Below are positions 22,145 to 33,321 of a stretch of DNA of 41,480 nt, one piece after another. The notes beneath the pieces were generated by a model. That model searched no databases, was not told the DNA's origin, and saw only the letters and a program-made list of their open reading frames with translations. The translations under genes and the position numbers were made by a program. Each line of letters starts with the position of its first letter. Positions within the stretch are counted from its first letter, which is position 1. The DNA is from Mesotaenium endlicherianum (taxonomy: Eukaryota > Streptophyta > Zygnematophyceae > Zygnematales > Mesotaeniaceae): positions 98,057 to 139,536 of the forward strand of contig WELA01003463.1 in NCBI GenBank assembly GCA_009602735.1. Direction: 5' to 3'.

Positions 22145-23944
22145 GTACCTGTTTGTGCCTAACCCACGAAAATCCTATCTTTGTACCCTATCGTCGATCT
22201 ATACATACTAACAATCTCATAAATTTACATTGACGTATGGAAATGCACAATTTGTTTGCAAGTTCACACTGAAGCTACTTTGAGGAAACTTGTATGATCT
22301 ATAAAGTTTTAGAAGTCATTCATTTTATCCTTGTCGAAGTAGTAGCATCAACGATAGGGAAATTTATCAATGTATTGGAAGCAGGTTAGAAGTTATTGCA
22401 GTGCAACAGTACAAAGTGTTGCAAGAGGCCCACCCACCCACTCTTTTAGGGCCAAAACAACCTAAATCATCTCACGTCCCCGACTAGGCACAAGCATTCA
22501 AATGCATTTTTAAAAAAATAAAATTAGGCTTAGTATAAATATTTGGATACATAAAAGCAGCATTAAGCTAGATTTAACAATTAAATAAGTTATTCAAGCT
22601 ATTTTGTATTTACAACCTAGGATACAAATAGGTGTCATGATTCAGCAAGTCGTGGTCGACGCACAAAATCGAGCTACACAAGTGTGAACCATCGACCTAG
22701 GAAGGCCGACTCTGACTTGACTTCACGCATCCATATGTTGACCTTGTGTAGATTTCAAAGCCGATAAAACGTAGCGCCGAGCCACCTTCCGAACGGCACC
22801 GGTATCGCATCATTTGATCAAGTGTCGAGTGAAATATTTGCGATCTAGTCCGCGCCACCTACCGGCCCCTAACGGAATGTCACCAGAGGCCAAATTGTGA
22901 CTCAATGTGCCCAAGCGACACATTCTTGCCTATTCGTGACTCCTAAAGGTCCTAGCTTGCGCACAACTCCGCGAGCTCCTTAGCACATACATCTTGCATT
23001 TCCATAGTAAAAGTGCGTCATTAAGGCTGTAACTTGGTGACTGCATCACCTACGCCTAGAGAAAGTTTCCTCAAGTTCCATTTATACTTTAGAGGTTTTA
23101 TCTAGGTAGCATTGGTTGTGGTAAGCTCCACCAATGAGAAGCACTTAGCATATTCCTTACATCTAGTTTTACTTGGTTTGTGTTATGCTTAACCTATAGG
23201 AGTGCTAGTACATGCCTTGTGCACTTTCGTGGACATAGGAGAGCCTCCTAGAGTGACTTCATGCATTAAATCCGCCGCGCATGACGCAGGGATTTTAGGA
23301 GTATAAAGTAGTAAGATGTCTCTAGAATGACATCGTTTTAGAAGTTCATTATGCCAGTTGTAAGTGACAGACTTATCAGTAAAGCTTACACTTTTACCTC
23401 TTGTGTTTTCAGGACCATTCAGTCTCTCTTGTGAAGAGCAAGTCCTCCTAGCTTCCAGTCACTTGAAGAACTTCACGAGTGGTGAGCAAAGTCAGAGCTT
23501 AAATCCTTGCATGGGACTACTTTTGAAGCTCTTGATGTGCTTTCAGTGATCTTTTGGGCCATACTTCATTAGTTGTTTTCTTACTAGTTTACAATCTTGA
23601 GATGCTCACTCTGGAGAGTATACTTCATAAAAACATTTGACGCTTGACTCCTTTTTTGGCTATGAAGCCACATGTATTCTAGACCTCACCGCAGCAAAGC
23701 CTGCTTGCCTAATGTGTATTGCTATTGCCGATGATGTGCACTCAACCTCTTACCGCGCGACATAGGTCTAGAGGTAAAAAACGATGATCCTAGTCTAGTG
23801 TACTTGAAAAACTTGTACATTATCTTTTTTCAATCATACCTGCATTATTGTGGTATTGCATTATGCCTCATATCAAGTTATGGCTATAAAATTCCAGAAA
23901 GTCTAAACACCCCAGTTTCTCATGTTTTGTAATCCTACTGTCTC
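22145..23944. other. AT-rich DNA between the solo LTR and element A
   Basis: About 1.8 kb with no supported gene. Its left end (gtacctgtttgtgcc) resembles array 3, and the sequence flanking the element A insertion on both sides (tctc|tttgtgcgg) fits the same repeat. The short open frame near 23364-23549 has no motif. Confidence 0.5.
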
Positions 23945-24447
23945 TGTAGTGATTTGAGTTATTATATATTAGTTTGCATATATTTTAATGTTTTCAAATA
24001 TATTTGGAGTAGTATTGTGTGGAGTCAAGTCTGAATAGGTACTCTAGTAACTTGGTTCATGTCCTTTGAACCTTCCAAGGCATTTTCGAAGTTAGAGGAA
24101 AGACCTAGAAGAACTCCATGTGGCAAAAGTCAGATGTGCCATTTTTAGGTCAAAAGGACATGTGTACATTATTCTAGAAAGAGGTGGCAAGTTTTGGGAT
24201 GTGTTGGGTGCCAACACATCAACATACACCTTCCTAGAAATTACTTATGTAGCAAGTATATAAACAAGAGCTAGAACATAGAAAGACATTCCAGAATCAC
24301 TCTTGTACTTGCCAAAATCCAGAAATATATTAACTTTCAAGAAGCCATCTCTCTTTCAAGAAGCTACCACTTGTGTTCAAAGATCCTTGTCTTGAATAGA
24401 TAAAGTATTCTGTTTTACTAAGTACTTTATCTATCTGTTTCACTACA
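23945..24447 (+). repeat. Element A 5' LTR
   Basis: The LTR runs from TGTAG to CTACA. A TATATAAA box lies at 24257-24264, so transcription should begin about 25-35 bp downstream. A perfect 10-bp inverted repeat with a 3-nt loop lies at 24198-24220, upstream of the TATA box, and is kept in all three LTR copies (also 21895-21917 and 30375-30397). Confidence 0.95.
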
Positions 24448-24448
24448 G

Positions 24449-24460
24449 TGGTATCGGAGC
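24449..24460 (+). promoter_or_regulatory. Element A primer binding site (tRNA-iMet)
   Basis: TGGTATCGGAGC starts two bases after the 5' LTR. It matches the usual plant initiator tRNA-Met primer site (TGGTATCAGAGC) except for G in place of A at position 8. Element B has the identical variant. Confidence 0.9.
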
Positions 24461-24484
24461 TAGGCACTTTGGTAGCACAAGAAG

Positions 24485-25765
24485 ATGGCCGATCCTCAAG
24501 ACCAACAGCAAGCTTTCGAAGGAAGCCCTTCCTCTCCAAGACACCCTCCTCCAGCGCCGATGGGAGAGCCCACTCAAGAAAATCTGCAACAACAAGAAGC
24601 ACCACAAGGAGGAGCACACCCTCCTCCAGCGTCGATGGGAGAGCCTACTCAAGGAAATCTGCAACAACAAGAAGCACCACAAGGAGGAGCACCGTCAAAT
24701 CCCGTGGCAGCCGCTATAGCAAAGTTGACCCCACCACAAGGAGTTCCCGCAAATGAGTGGGCAGCCTTCCTAATGACCGTCCACAACCAAGTGGGCTTGG
24801 CCACCTATGAAGCAACCGTGCAAGCGTCAAGAGAAGCTATGGCTGCCATGGTTGCCCCTATTGCGAGCAATGCTCAAAATCCAGCCCCGGCTCAAGCGCC
24901 TCCACAAGAGCCAACGAGAGCAAGGAAACTCATCAAGCCCGGCAAACCCGACACTTTCAACCCCGGGAAAGGTGCCAACCTGAATTTATGGCTCTACCAA
25001 GTGGAGACGTACCTCGCGTTCCTTGAAGTACCCGAGGAGGACTACGTTCCCTTTGCCGTTACCTTACTTAGAGGAGCAGCAACATCATGGTGGCGTAACT
25101 ATCAAGCGGCTATATATCAAGCTATGGCGCACCCCATGCTCGGCCAAGAGCCCCCACCATCATATGCAAGATGGGCAGATTTTCGTGAGGCCCTCAAGAA
25201 GCAATTCATGCCCATCAATGCGGAGAAGATTGCCCGAGGAAAGCTCCACCATCTCAAGCAAACGACGTCCGTTCAAGAGTATACATCCAGATTTCACGCC
25301 CTCACTCTTGAGATCCCCAACATGTCTCTCGAGGAGAAGATTGACCGTTACATCTTTGGCCTCAAACCCAAGGTGGCAAAGGAAGTGGAGTTACGCGACT
25401 TGACGGACTTCTCAAAGATCATTGAAGTGGCCCAAAAGGTGGATACCTTGGATTTCAAGCACTCCGTGCCTTCATCTTCACGGGTACCGACGACGCGGGT
25501 GTACGCAGCCCCTTCCACATCCGAATCTGGACCCACACCCATGGAAATCGGAGTTATTAAAAGGGACCCCGCGGCTGCCCGGAAGAGTGGAAGACCCTCC
25601 AATGACACTTATGATGCAAGAAACCAGCAAGGAGTGAAAGCAAGACTCTCCCCGGCTGAAAAAGAAGCTCTCATGACGGCTGGACTATGCTTCTATTGCA
25701 AGGAAAAGGGCCATCGTGCACTTTCATGCCCCAAAAAGTTGTCAAAAAACGGACAGCGCCGGTAG
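24485..25765 (+). CDS. gag: Element A Gag
   Basis: This 426-residue protein starts at the first ATG after the primer site. The N terminus is Pro/Gln-rich with a 25-residue tandem duplication (75-bp units 24542-24616 and 24617-24691). The centre is a retrotransposon Gag capsid domain ([10 protein letters not shown] ... ATSWWRNY ... [16 protein letters not shown] pattern). A CCHC zinc knuckle ([14 protein letters not shown]) lies near the C terminus. Gag packages the element RNA and forms the virus-like particle. The last codons contain the frameshift heptamer, and termination is at TAG 25763-25765. Pol overlaps in the -1 frame. Confidence 0.95.
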   Translation: MADPQDQQQAFEGSPSSPRHPPPAPMGEPTQENLQQQEAPQGGAHPPPASMGEPTQGNLQQQEAPQGGAPSNPVAAAIAKLTPPQGVPANEWAAFLMTVHNQVGLATYEATVQASREAMAAMVAPIASNAQNPAPAQAPPQEPTRARKLIKPGKPDTFNPGKGANLNLWLYQVETYLAFLEVPEEDYVPFAVTLLRGAATSWWRNYQAAIYQAMAHPMLGQEPPPSYARWADFREALKKQFMPINAEKIARGKLHHLKQTTSVQEYTSRFHALTLEIPNMSLEEKIDRYIFGLKPKVAKEVELRDLTDFSKIIEVAQKVDTLDFKHSVPSSSRVPTTRVYAAPSTSESGPTPMEIGVIKRDPAAARKSGRPSNDTYDARNQQGVKARLSPAEKEALMTAGLCFYCKEKGHRALSCPKKLSKNGQRR

Positions 25766-25779
25766 GCCAGGAGCCTACC
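25744..25779 (+). promoter_or_regulatory. Element A -1 frameshift signal: A AAA AAC heptamer plus hairpin
   Basis: The heptamer at 25744-25750 is in the X XXY YYZ register relative to the gag codons (TCA AAA AAC). After a 10-nt spacer, 25761-25767 pairs perfectly with 25773-25779, giving a 7-bp GC-rich stem and a 5-nt loop. The gag stop codon lies inside the 5' arm. Slipping back one base leads directly into the open pol frame (25750 onward). Slippery heptamer, spacer and stem agree with known retroviral -1 frameshift sites; the function is inferred. Confidence 0.85.
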
Positions 25780-28700
25780 ACCCCAAGACCCACTTCACGA
25801 GAAGGCAACACGCCAAGTGAGGTGGAGACCCCCGTTGAAGACGACGTTCCAGCCCCAATGAGTTTGAGAGGTTACCTTGGAGGAGAGAAGGTCCACATCT
25901 TGGTGGATAGCGGAGCTCAAGGCAACTTCATTGCTGCAGATTTTGCCACCAAGCACGGTATTACTATGCGAACTCTTGACCACGACGAGGAGATTATGAT
26001 GCCCGATGGATTCTCCTATACTACCCCTTCCAAGAAGACGTACCCCTTGGCACTCTCTATCAAGTCCTTCAAGGATAGAGTAGTGTTCTCCCCCATGCAA
26101 TTGGGCAAGTACGACGTCATCCTAGGGACGCCTTGGTTGACCAAGCACAACCCCCAAGTTGATTGGAGGACCGGTACTATCAAGATCAAGAATGACATCA
26201 CTTCAAGAATCTGTATTTTGCGCGCAATCCAGAATATCCAGACCCAAGACATCCAGAAGCCGGCACACGAGATACTATTGTCCGCCCTCCAACTCAAGAG
26301 ACTTGTGAGGAAGGGACACGAGCTTCTTTTGGCCTTGATCACGCCAAAAGACATCAAGAAAGACATCGAGAGTCAAGAAGGCAGCCCCGTTCCCAAGGAG
26401 ATACAAGAAGTCTTTGAGGACTACAAAGAAGTGTTCTCCCCGGAATTGCCCAAGGGCCTACCCCCCAAAAGATTCGTAGACCACAAGATAGAGTTGGAGC
26501 CCGGAAGCAAGCCCATCTCTCGGCCTACGTTCAAAATGTCATACACGGAGCTAGACGAAGTCAAGAAGCAAATCAAGGAGCTACTGGAGCATGGCTTCAT
26601 TCGACCTAGCAAGTCGCCATTTGGAGCCCCGGTGCTATTTGTCAAGAAGAAAGATGGTACCTTGAGGATGTGTGTGGACTATCGCGCCCTCAACAAGATC
26701 ACCATCAAGAATCGATACCCGCTGCCGCGCATGGATGAGCTCATGGACCGGCTGGTTGGAGCCAAGTACTTCACGAAGATTGACTTACGGAGCGGCTACC
26801 ACCAGATTCGCATCGCAGAACCGGACATAGAGAAGACGGCATTCAGGACAAGATATGGACATTTTGAGTTCATGGTCCTGCCATTTGGACTCACCAACGC
26901 GCCAGCAACTTTCATGACTATGATGAACACCATATTTCAGCCCATGTTGGACAGATTTGTGGTGGTATTCATCGATGACATCCTTATCTACAGCAAGACC
27001 CTTGAAGAGCATGCGAGACACTTGAAAGAAGTCCTTGAAGTATTGAAGCAAAACAAGCTGTTTGCGAAGGAGTCAAAATGCGAGTTTGCCAAACAAGAAG
27101 TGGAGTTCCTAGGTCTCCACGTGACTGCTGATGGCATCAAGATAGACCCCAAGAAGACCACGGTGGTGGAGGAATGGCCAACCCCCACGACCAAGAAAGA
27201 ACTCCAGTCATTCTTGGGATTTGCCAATTGGTACAGAAAATTCATCCAAGGCTTCTCGCACATAGCAGCCCCCCTGACAGATCTACTCAAGAAGGACAGG
27301 CTATATACATGGACCGAGAAAGAGGAAGAGGCATTTCAAGAGTTAAAGCGAAGATTGACCACATCCCCGGTGCTCACACTCCCAAGTCCAAACCCAGATT
27401 GGCCCTTCCACGTCATCACCGATGCATCTTCCTATGCAATAGGAGCAATCCTGCTTCAAGACCAAGGCAAGGGACTGCAGCCCATCGCCTACGAGTCAAG
27501 GAAGCTAAATCCAGCCGAGCAAAATTATACAACCACGGAGCGAGAGGCATTGGCGATTGTACATGCCTTGAAGGTTTGGCGCTGCTACGTTGAAGGACGC
27601 AAAGTACTGGTCACCACGGACCACGAGGCGTTAAAGCACCTCCAGACGCAGCCGTATCTCTCAAGGAGACAAGCAAGATGGAGCGGATACTTGCAACAAT
27701 ACAACATCACGATTCAGTACCAGCCCGGCAAGACAAACCCGGCTGACCCCCTCTCAAGACTGCAATTAAATGCAGTGATGGTATCCCTGAAGACAGATCT
27801 GGAAGCTCGATTTTCAGCCGCCTATGAAAGAGACCCTTACTACAAGAACGGAGAAGCAGCCTTGGACCCATGCAAGAAGCAAGAAGGCAATTATTGGGTG
27901 AGGCAAGATACGGGCCAGAGATGTGTTCCTAATGACTTAGACCTCCGGCTCTTGCTTCTACGAGAAGCACACGACAACCCTCTTGGAGGACACTTTGGAA
28001 TCCTAAGGACCACGGGCGTTCTAGCTAGGACTTATTGTTGGCCAGGCATGTCTAAGCAAGTCAAGGAGTACTGCAGGAGCTGTGACACATGCCAAAGAAT
28101 CAAGCCATCATCGCAAAAGGCGGGAGGACTCCTCCAACCACTACCAATCCCCGAAAGACAATGGACGGACATCTCAATGGACCTTATCGTGGACTTGCCC
28201 GTGACACCTCGAGGCCATAATGCAATACTCACGGTGGTGGACAGACTTACCAAGATGGCTCATTTTATTCCCACGACGACTAAGGCTACAGCACCACAAC
28301 TTGCAAGACTCATCTTTGACAACATCTTCCGACTCCATGGACTACCATCAAGAATTGTGTCAGATAGAGATCCAAGATTCACAAGCCATTTCTGGAAAAA
28401 TCTCTTCAAGAACTTGGGTACATCGCTGGATATGTCTACTGCCTACCACCCACAATCAGATGGGCAAACCGAGCGTATGAATCGTACCCTAAAGACCTCT
28501 CTAAAGGCCTACGTGTCTACCCTCGAGCAAGACTGGGACATGTACTTGACCCCCCTCGAGTTTGCCTACAACAACACTACGCAGGCCTCTACCCAAGAGT
28601 CCCCATTCTTCCTCAACTATGGCTTCCATCCGACCACGCCACTGAGCTTCACGGCTGGCCATGATGAAGTACCTGCAGCCACAGATTTTATGGAGACATT

Positions 28701-29352
28701 AGAAGCAGCCCTTACAGCAGCGAAGAAAGCTCTACAACACGCGCAAGATGCTCAAGCAAGAGTGGCGAACAGATCCAGAAGAGAAATTACGTACAGAGTG
28801 GGTGACAACGTGTTACTATCATCCAAGAACATTTCCCTGAACAACAGGCCTGCCGGCAGCAAGTTCTCTCCCAAGTATTTGGGACCCTTCAAGATTATCC
28901 AGCAAGTCAACCCCGTTGCTTTCAAGCTAGAACTTCCCCAGACTATGCACATCGACCCCGTATTCCACGCTTCCCTCTTCAAGCCATATGTGCAACCCGA
29001 CAACAAGTTCCCAGGACGTGTGACAACCCCACCAGCCCCAACAATAGTGGATGATCATTTGGAGTACGAAGTGGAAGACATAGTGGCTATGAGAAATTTC
29101 AGGAGACAGCAGCAATACTTGATCAAGTGGAAAGGATATCCAGATTCGGAGAATAGTTGGGTGGCGGCGCACTACCTTGACAAAGTTCAGAGAAAGTTGA
29201 AGCGCTTCCATGCCGCCAACCCCCATCTTGGACCAGCCCCAAGTCTCTCTACTAGAAGCCCGAAGACTTCAGGGAGGCAGCCTGCCACCATCAAGAAGCA
29301 GCAGAAGACCCCTTGGAGGCAGCCTGCAAGAACAAGAAAGAGGAAAAATTGA
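25750..29352 (+). CDS. pol: Element A Pol: PR-RT-RNase H-INT-chromodomain
   Basis: Pol is open from 25687 and is expected to be made as Gag-Pol by slipping at 25744-25750. Residue numbers here count from 25687. Aspartic protease has DSGA at 74-77. Reverse transcriptase carries the polymerase pair in FIDDILIYS (Asp430, Asp431). RNase H begins with TDASSYAIG (Asp579) and keeps TTEREALA. Integrase has an HHCC zinc finger ([10 protein letters not shown] ... CRSCDTCQ) and the D,D(35)E triad at Asp832, Asp893 and Glu929. A GPF-type module (KYLGPFKII) follows, and a chromodomain (residues about 1126-1166, with [15 protein letters not shown]) closes the protein and probably guides integration to modified histones. 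A Lys/Arg-rich tail ends at TGA. No lesion is visible. Confidence 0.95.
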   Translation, partial: RTAPVGQEPTTPRPTSREGNTPSEVETPVEDDVPAPMSLRGYLGGEKVHILVDSGAQGNFIAADFATKHGITMRTLDHDEEIMMPDGFSYTTPSKKTYPLALSIKSFKDRVVFSPMQLGKYDVILGTPWLTKHNPQVDWRTGTIKIKNDITSRICILRAIQNIQTQDIQKPAHEILLSALQLKRLVRKGHELLLALITPKDIKKDIESQEGSPVPKEIQEVFEDYKEVFSPELPKGLPPKRFVDHKIELEPGSKPISRPTFKMSYTELDEVKKQIKELLEHGFIRPSKSPFGAPVLFVKKKDGTLRMCVDYRALNKITIKNRYPLPRMDELMDRLVGAKYFTKIDLRSGYHQIRIAEPDIEKTAFRTRYGHFEFMVLPFGLTNAPATFMTMMNTIFQPMLDRFVVVFIDDILIYSKTLEEHARHLKEVLEVLKQNKLFAKESKCEFAKQEVEFLGLHVTADGIKIDPKKTTVVEEWPTPTTKKELQSFLGFANWYRKFIQGFSHIAAPLTDLLKKDRLYTWTEKEEEAFQELKRRLTTSPVLTLPSPNPDWPFHVITDASSYAIGAILLQDQGKGLQPIAYESRKLNPAEQNYTTTEREALAIVHALKVWRCYVEGRKVLVTTDHEALKHLQTQPYLSRRQARWSGYLQQYNITIQYQPGKTNPADPLSRLQLNAVMVSLKTDLEARFSAAYERDPYYKNGEAALDPCKKQEGNYWVRQDTGQRCVPNDLDLRLLLLREAHDNPLGGHFGILRTTGVLARTYCWPGMSKQVKEYCRSCDTCQRIKPSSQKAGGLLQPLPIPERQWTDISMDLIVDLPVTPRGHNAILTVVDRLTKMAHFIPTTTKATAPQLARLIFDNIFRLHGLPSRIVSDRDPRFTSHFWKNLFKNLGTSLDMSTAYHPQSDGQTERMNRTLKTSLKAYVSTLEQDWDMYLTPLEFAYNNTTQASTQESPFFLNYGFHPTTPLSFTAGHDEVPAATDFMETLEAALTAAKKALQHAQDAQARVANRSRREITYRVGDNVLLSSKNISLNNRPAGSKFSPKYLGPFKIIQQVNPVAFKLELPQTMHIDPVFHASLFKPYVQPDNKFPGRVTTPPAPTIVDDHLEYEVEDIVAMRNFRRQQQYLIKWKGYPDSENSWVAAHYLDKVQRKLKRFHAANPHLGPAPSLSTRSPKTSGRQPATIKKQQKTPWRQPARTRKRKN

Positions 29353-30111
29353 CATTAGACACTCTTCTCTTCTCGCAGTTTCTGGACAGAAAACTAAAAC
29401 TGCTACTGGTAATAGGTCTCTGCATAATAAATTCTGAAAATTTACCTGGCTGTAGTCCATGAGTAGCCGGTCATTTAGAGTCCAAGTTTGCTCAATTTGG
29501 AGCACTGGTGAGAGAGATATGATGCTCTAAGTAGAAGGGGGTCAGGCTGCTGGCATTGTTAGGACAGAATATGCCTTCTGACATTGTGCCTTCCCCTGAA
29601 CTTGGAATGCTCTGAAACTCAAGACTCTGGTAGAACATCTTACAGCGCCCAGTTTGAGACTTAGTTTGCAGAATTTGGAGAAGTATAGAAGGACTTATGA
29701 TTTTCAGAAGTTTCTGCACAGATTTGGAGGAGTGCCTACTCTCTCAGCTCTCAACGACACTCCAGAAATGAGAATGCTCTCAAATTTGGTGACCCGGTAG
29801 AGTTCTCCGACGCGGTCCGTCTGGCACTCGAATTTTCAGATTTGGAGCAGTTCTGTGGCCGCTATGAATTTTTGAGTTCGTGGCAGATTCTGGGCCAACT
29901 TGTACAATTTTCTTTATCATTAAGGAGTAGGCTAGCCAATAAGGTCACACCACCTACGACCTTGCCTAGTCTACCTTACATGTGTAGCACCTGACTTGGC
30001 GCCTTTGACTAGTCCTCTTCACATGTGTGGCATCTGACTTGAAACTGTTGACTAGTTTGCTCCACATGTGTAAGACCTGACTTGACGCGCCGAGACGTCG
30101 CTTTTTCTATC
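29353..30111 (+). other. Element A 3' untranslated region with internal repeats
   Basis: No further ORF is convincing between pol and the 3' LTR. A short motif close to atttggag recurs about five times between 29493 and 29850. A 43-bp tandem unit beginning acatgtgt starts at 29978, 30021 and 30064 (the last copy partial). These repeats end just before the polypurine tract and may be RNA structure or packaging elements. Confidence 0.65.
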
Positions 30112-30121
30112 GGGGGGGTGA
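30112..30121 (+). promoter_or_regulatory. Element A polypurine tract
   Basis: Seven G followed by tga lie directly before the TGTAG of the 3' LTR. This is the expected place and composition for the plus-strand DNA primer, with a single T interrupting it. Confidence 0.85.
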
Positions 30122-30624
30122 TGTAGTGATTTGAGTTATTATATATTAGTTTGCATATATTTTAATGTTTTCAAATATATTTGGAGTAGTATTGTGTGGA
30201 GTCAAGTGTGAATAGGTACTCTAGTAACTTGGTTCATGTCCTTTGAACCTTCCAAGGCATTTTCGAAGTTAGAGGAAAGACCTAGAAGAACTCCATGTGG
30301 CAAAAGTCAAATGTGCCATTTTTAGGTCAAAAGGACATGTGTACATTATTCTAGAAAGAGGTGGCAAGTTTTGGGATGTGTTGGGTGCCAACACATCAAC
30401 ATACACTTTCCTAGAAATTACTTATGTAGCAAGTATATAAACAAGAGCTAGAACATAGAAAGACATTCCAGAATCACTCTTGTACTTGCCAAAATCCAGA
30501 AATATATTAACTTTCAAGAAGCCATCTCTCTTTCAAGAAGCTACCACTTGTGTTCAAAGATCCTTGTCTTGAATAGATAAACTATTCTGTTTTACTAAGT
30601 ACTTTATCTATCTGTTTCACTACA
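30122..30624 (+). repeat. Element A 3' LTR
   Basis: This 503-bp copy differs from the 5' LTR at four positions by eye (one each in a tctgaa, a tcagat, a caccttcc and an aaagtattc context). The TATA box is at about 30434. The right flank atctctttgtgcgg matches the array 3 core. Confidence 0.95.
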
Positions 30625-30639
30625 ATCTCTTTGTGCGGA

Positions 30640-32100
30640 GACTCCTTTGCTGGAAGTTGTCGCAGAAAGAAAGGCACGACGTTAAACAAATATTTTGCTT
30701 TGACTACGCGAGCTTTGAAGCACCTTGAATACGCAATTATATAACAATACTTCATGCAGCTAGGGGGATAATTTTGAATAGTACGCCCTACGAAGAATGA
30801 ACGGCAGGGGCATAAACAATTATTTTTGGTACTAAGATTTGAACATCAGGTGTATCACGTCTGGTACGCGGATTGATTGGCGCGGACGATTTTCACTGGT
30901 AAGTGGAATTAATGTCGCGCGGGACGATTTTTACTGGTACGCGAAATTATTGTAGTGCACGGTTTTCATTGGTATGTGGATGGCGCCTGGACGATTTTCA
31001 CTGGTACGTGGAATTGATGTTGCGCGGCAGCGCGGGACAATTTTTTACTGATACGCGGAATTATTGTCGTGGACGGTTTCCATTTGTACACGGAAATAAT
31101 GGCGTCGACGATTTTCACTGGTAGGTGGAAATAATGGCGCGGGACGATTTCACTGGTACGCAGAATTAATGGCGCAAGATTATTTTTATTGGTACATGGA
31201 AATGCGCGAACCGTTTTTATTGGTACACGGACTTAATGGCGCGGACGATTTTAACTGGTACGTGTAATTAATACTGCGTAGGACGATTGTCACTGGTACG
31301 CAGAATTATTGTCGTGGACGATTTTCACTGGTACGTGGAACTTATGGCGCGGGACAATTTTCACTGGTACGTGGAATCATTGTTGTGGATGGTCTTCACT
31401 GGTACGTGCAAATAATGGCGCGGGATAACTTTCACTAGTACGCGGAATAAATGGCGTGAGGCGATTTTGACTGGTTCGTGGAAATAACGGCGGACGATTT
31501 TCAATGGTACGTGGAATTAATGACGCGTGACCATTTTCACTGGTACGCAAATTTAATGGCGCGGGGCGATTTTCACTGGTAAGCGAACTTATTGTTGTGG
31601 ACGGTTTTCACTGGTACGTGGAAATAATGGCGCGGGACGATTTCACTGGTGCGTGGAATTGATGGCGCGTAACGATTTTCACAGGTACGTGGAAATAATG
31701 GCGTGGTCACTGGCTCGGGGACTTCAATGGCGCGGACGGTTTTCACTGGTATACGAAAAGAACTTTTTGCTGGTACGCGGAATGAATGGCAAGGTGAGCG
31801 AGTTTTTGCTGGTATGCGAAATAATTGAACAAACTAGGGCGGTTTTGCTGGTACCCGGAACAAGAGCAGCTTTTGGTGCATGAGATGCAGAATATTGCAT
31901 GGCAAAGGCAGTTGCTAATGGTACCGAATGGATTGTAATGGAAGTCCTTAGTGGTACCCGGAAGAAGGGCAGTTCTTGGTGCATGGTACGCTGGCAAGGG
32001 CACTTTTTATTGGTACGCGAAATGAATGGAAAGCTAGGGGATTTTCTCTTGGTACACGGGATGAGAGGCAAGCTAGGGCATATTTTACTGCAGTGGTACA
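30640..32100. repeat. Degenerate tandem array 4, period about 35 bp, core CACTGGTACGTGGAA
   Basis: From about 30860 a unit close to gattttcactggtacgtggaa followed by ataatggcgcggg repeats dozens of times with a period near 35 bp. Copies diverge more towards both ends, and after about 31750 the sequence becomes more irregular. The period is not a multiple of three and the frames are repeatedly broken, so it does not encode a repeat protein. The ggtacg core resembles arrays 1-3. Confidence 0.85.
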
Positions 32101-32565
32101 GACTGTCTGTCCGCCAGGCTTGTCTTTCTAGATACACTTCTCCTACCATGGAAGGGCGTGAGATACCTTCCATGAGCCTTCAACTCTAGGTTAGCAGGAT
32201 GGTGGGTGCAATTCAGACAGGTCACTGCAGGATGGAAGCTCAGGCACAGGGGCTCCTGGTGCAGAGACGCGGTCTGCCCATAGCATCAGGTGAACAACCC
32301 GAGAGCAAGATGTGTTTCATCCCCACCCACCCTTTGAGTAATACCATGGGGGGTAGGAAATCACCTGTCCCTTTGCTGGAGGGAAAAGGATTCAAATACA
32401 AGCAGGCGTAGGTTCAGGCCAAAAGTGATGGGGCAGTATATCCATTAGTCTCCTGGCCGGATGCACAAGCCATGCTTTTGCTTGTCGTGAGCATCAGCCC
32501 TCCTGCCTAGCAGCTCTACTTGAGGGTGCCTACTTCCTCCACCTGTAGATAGAATGCAGTTCTTG
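32101..32565. other. Unique sequence left of element B
   Basis: A 70-codon open frame at 32199-32411 begins with ATG but has no motif, splice context or codon signal, so I do not call it a gene. The five bases before the LTR (tcttg, 32561-32565) should be one copy of the element B target duplication; its partner is outside the window. Confidence 0.45.
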
Positions 32566-33287
32566 TGTAATGAATCAGTATACTGGTTGACATAATAATT
32601 ATTTAAATAATATAGTTAAATAAGTTCAGCCTGCTGAACTCTAGTTAACAATCAATCTGCTGGACTTTATACTTCATATCAGTTTAATGACTCAGGCCGG
32701 AAGTAGCAGGCTGGTGTCACCTTAAGTCAGCTTGCTGACACATTCTTTGACAGCCAGCTGACTTCCGTACTCGGTAGCAGCGAACTGCCTCGATATGCAT
32801 CTAAGTGTGGTATGCTAGATGAATGGCCAGATCACATCCCTATGATGGATGGCGATTCGGGATGATGGGAGATGGCGGTGGATTTGGTTAACCGAGGTCC
32901 TACCAACGTGGTTAACTCCCGGGTAGGCGGTGCCATCGCACTGACCGTTGAACAGTAAACTCATTCCATGTACATATGCTAGGCATTGCTCTCGAGTTCG
33001 GCATTTGGAAACGAGGCCAACTCTCTTGTACAGCTTACTGAGAGCACTCTGAATCCAAGGCGAGAAGCCATTGATACGCACTGTCTTCTAACCTTGCTTA
33101 TGTATGAGTTTACTGATTGGCATCATTGATGCTAGTTTACTCGCGTTTGACTTACGAGTATTATTCACTGCTAGTGTATTGTCCTTTGCCGTTTAACTAG
33201 TTAACAAAAAATACCATAAAGATTACTTGCTGATATGAAGATCTTTATTAATTGTTAATCGCCTATTTGGTAAGTCGATTCATTTCA
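32566..33287 (+). repeat. Element B 5' LTR
   Basis: The LTR runs from TGTAATGAATC to GATTCATTTCA. These ends form an imperfect 11-bp terminal inverted repeat (10 of 11). It is 722 bp long and looks about 95% identical to the inverted copy at 38317-39037. Several tcagc-tgctga palindromic motifs lie in its first 200 bp. Confidence 0.93.
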
Positions 33288-33288
33288 G

Positions 33289-33300
33289 TGGTATCGGAGC
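33289..33300 (+). promoter_or_regulatory. Element B primer binding site (tRNA-iMet)
   Basis: TGGTATCGGAGC lies one base after the LTR and is identical to the primer site of element A, including the G that differs from the common plant version. Confidence 0.9.
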
Positions 33301-33321
33301 AGTTATCACAGTCTTCTTTGT

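Larger units (their letters stand above)
23945..30624 (+). mobile_element. Element A: complete Ty3/gypsy chromodomain LTR retrotransposon
   Basis: This 6,680-bp element has two 503-bp LTRs that differ at only four positions, an initiator-Met primer site, gag and pol without internal stops, a chromodomain at the pol C terminus, and a G-rich polypurine tract. The domain order PR-RT-RNase H-INT-chromodomain places it among chromoviruses (Metaviridae, Ty3/gypsy). The flanks gtctc and atctc suggest a 5-bp target duplication with one mismatch. It looks young and potentially functional. Confidence 0.95.

Noticed and set aside
30903..31883. Open frames through array 4, apparently encoding a repeat protein
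   Set aside because: The repeat period (about 35 bp) is not a multiple of three, frames break repeatedly and both strands are open to a similar degree.
32199..32411. A 70-codon ATG-started ORF left of element B
   Set aside because: It has no motif, no homologous frame elsewhere in the window and no codon signal; length alone is not enough.
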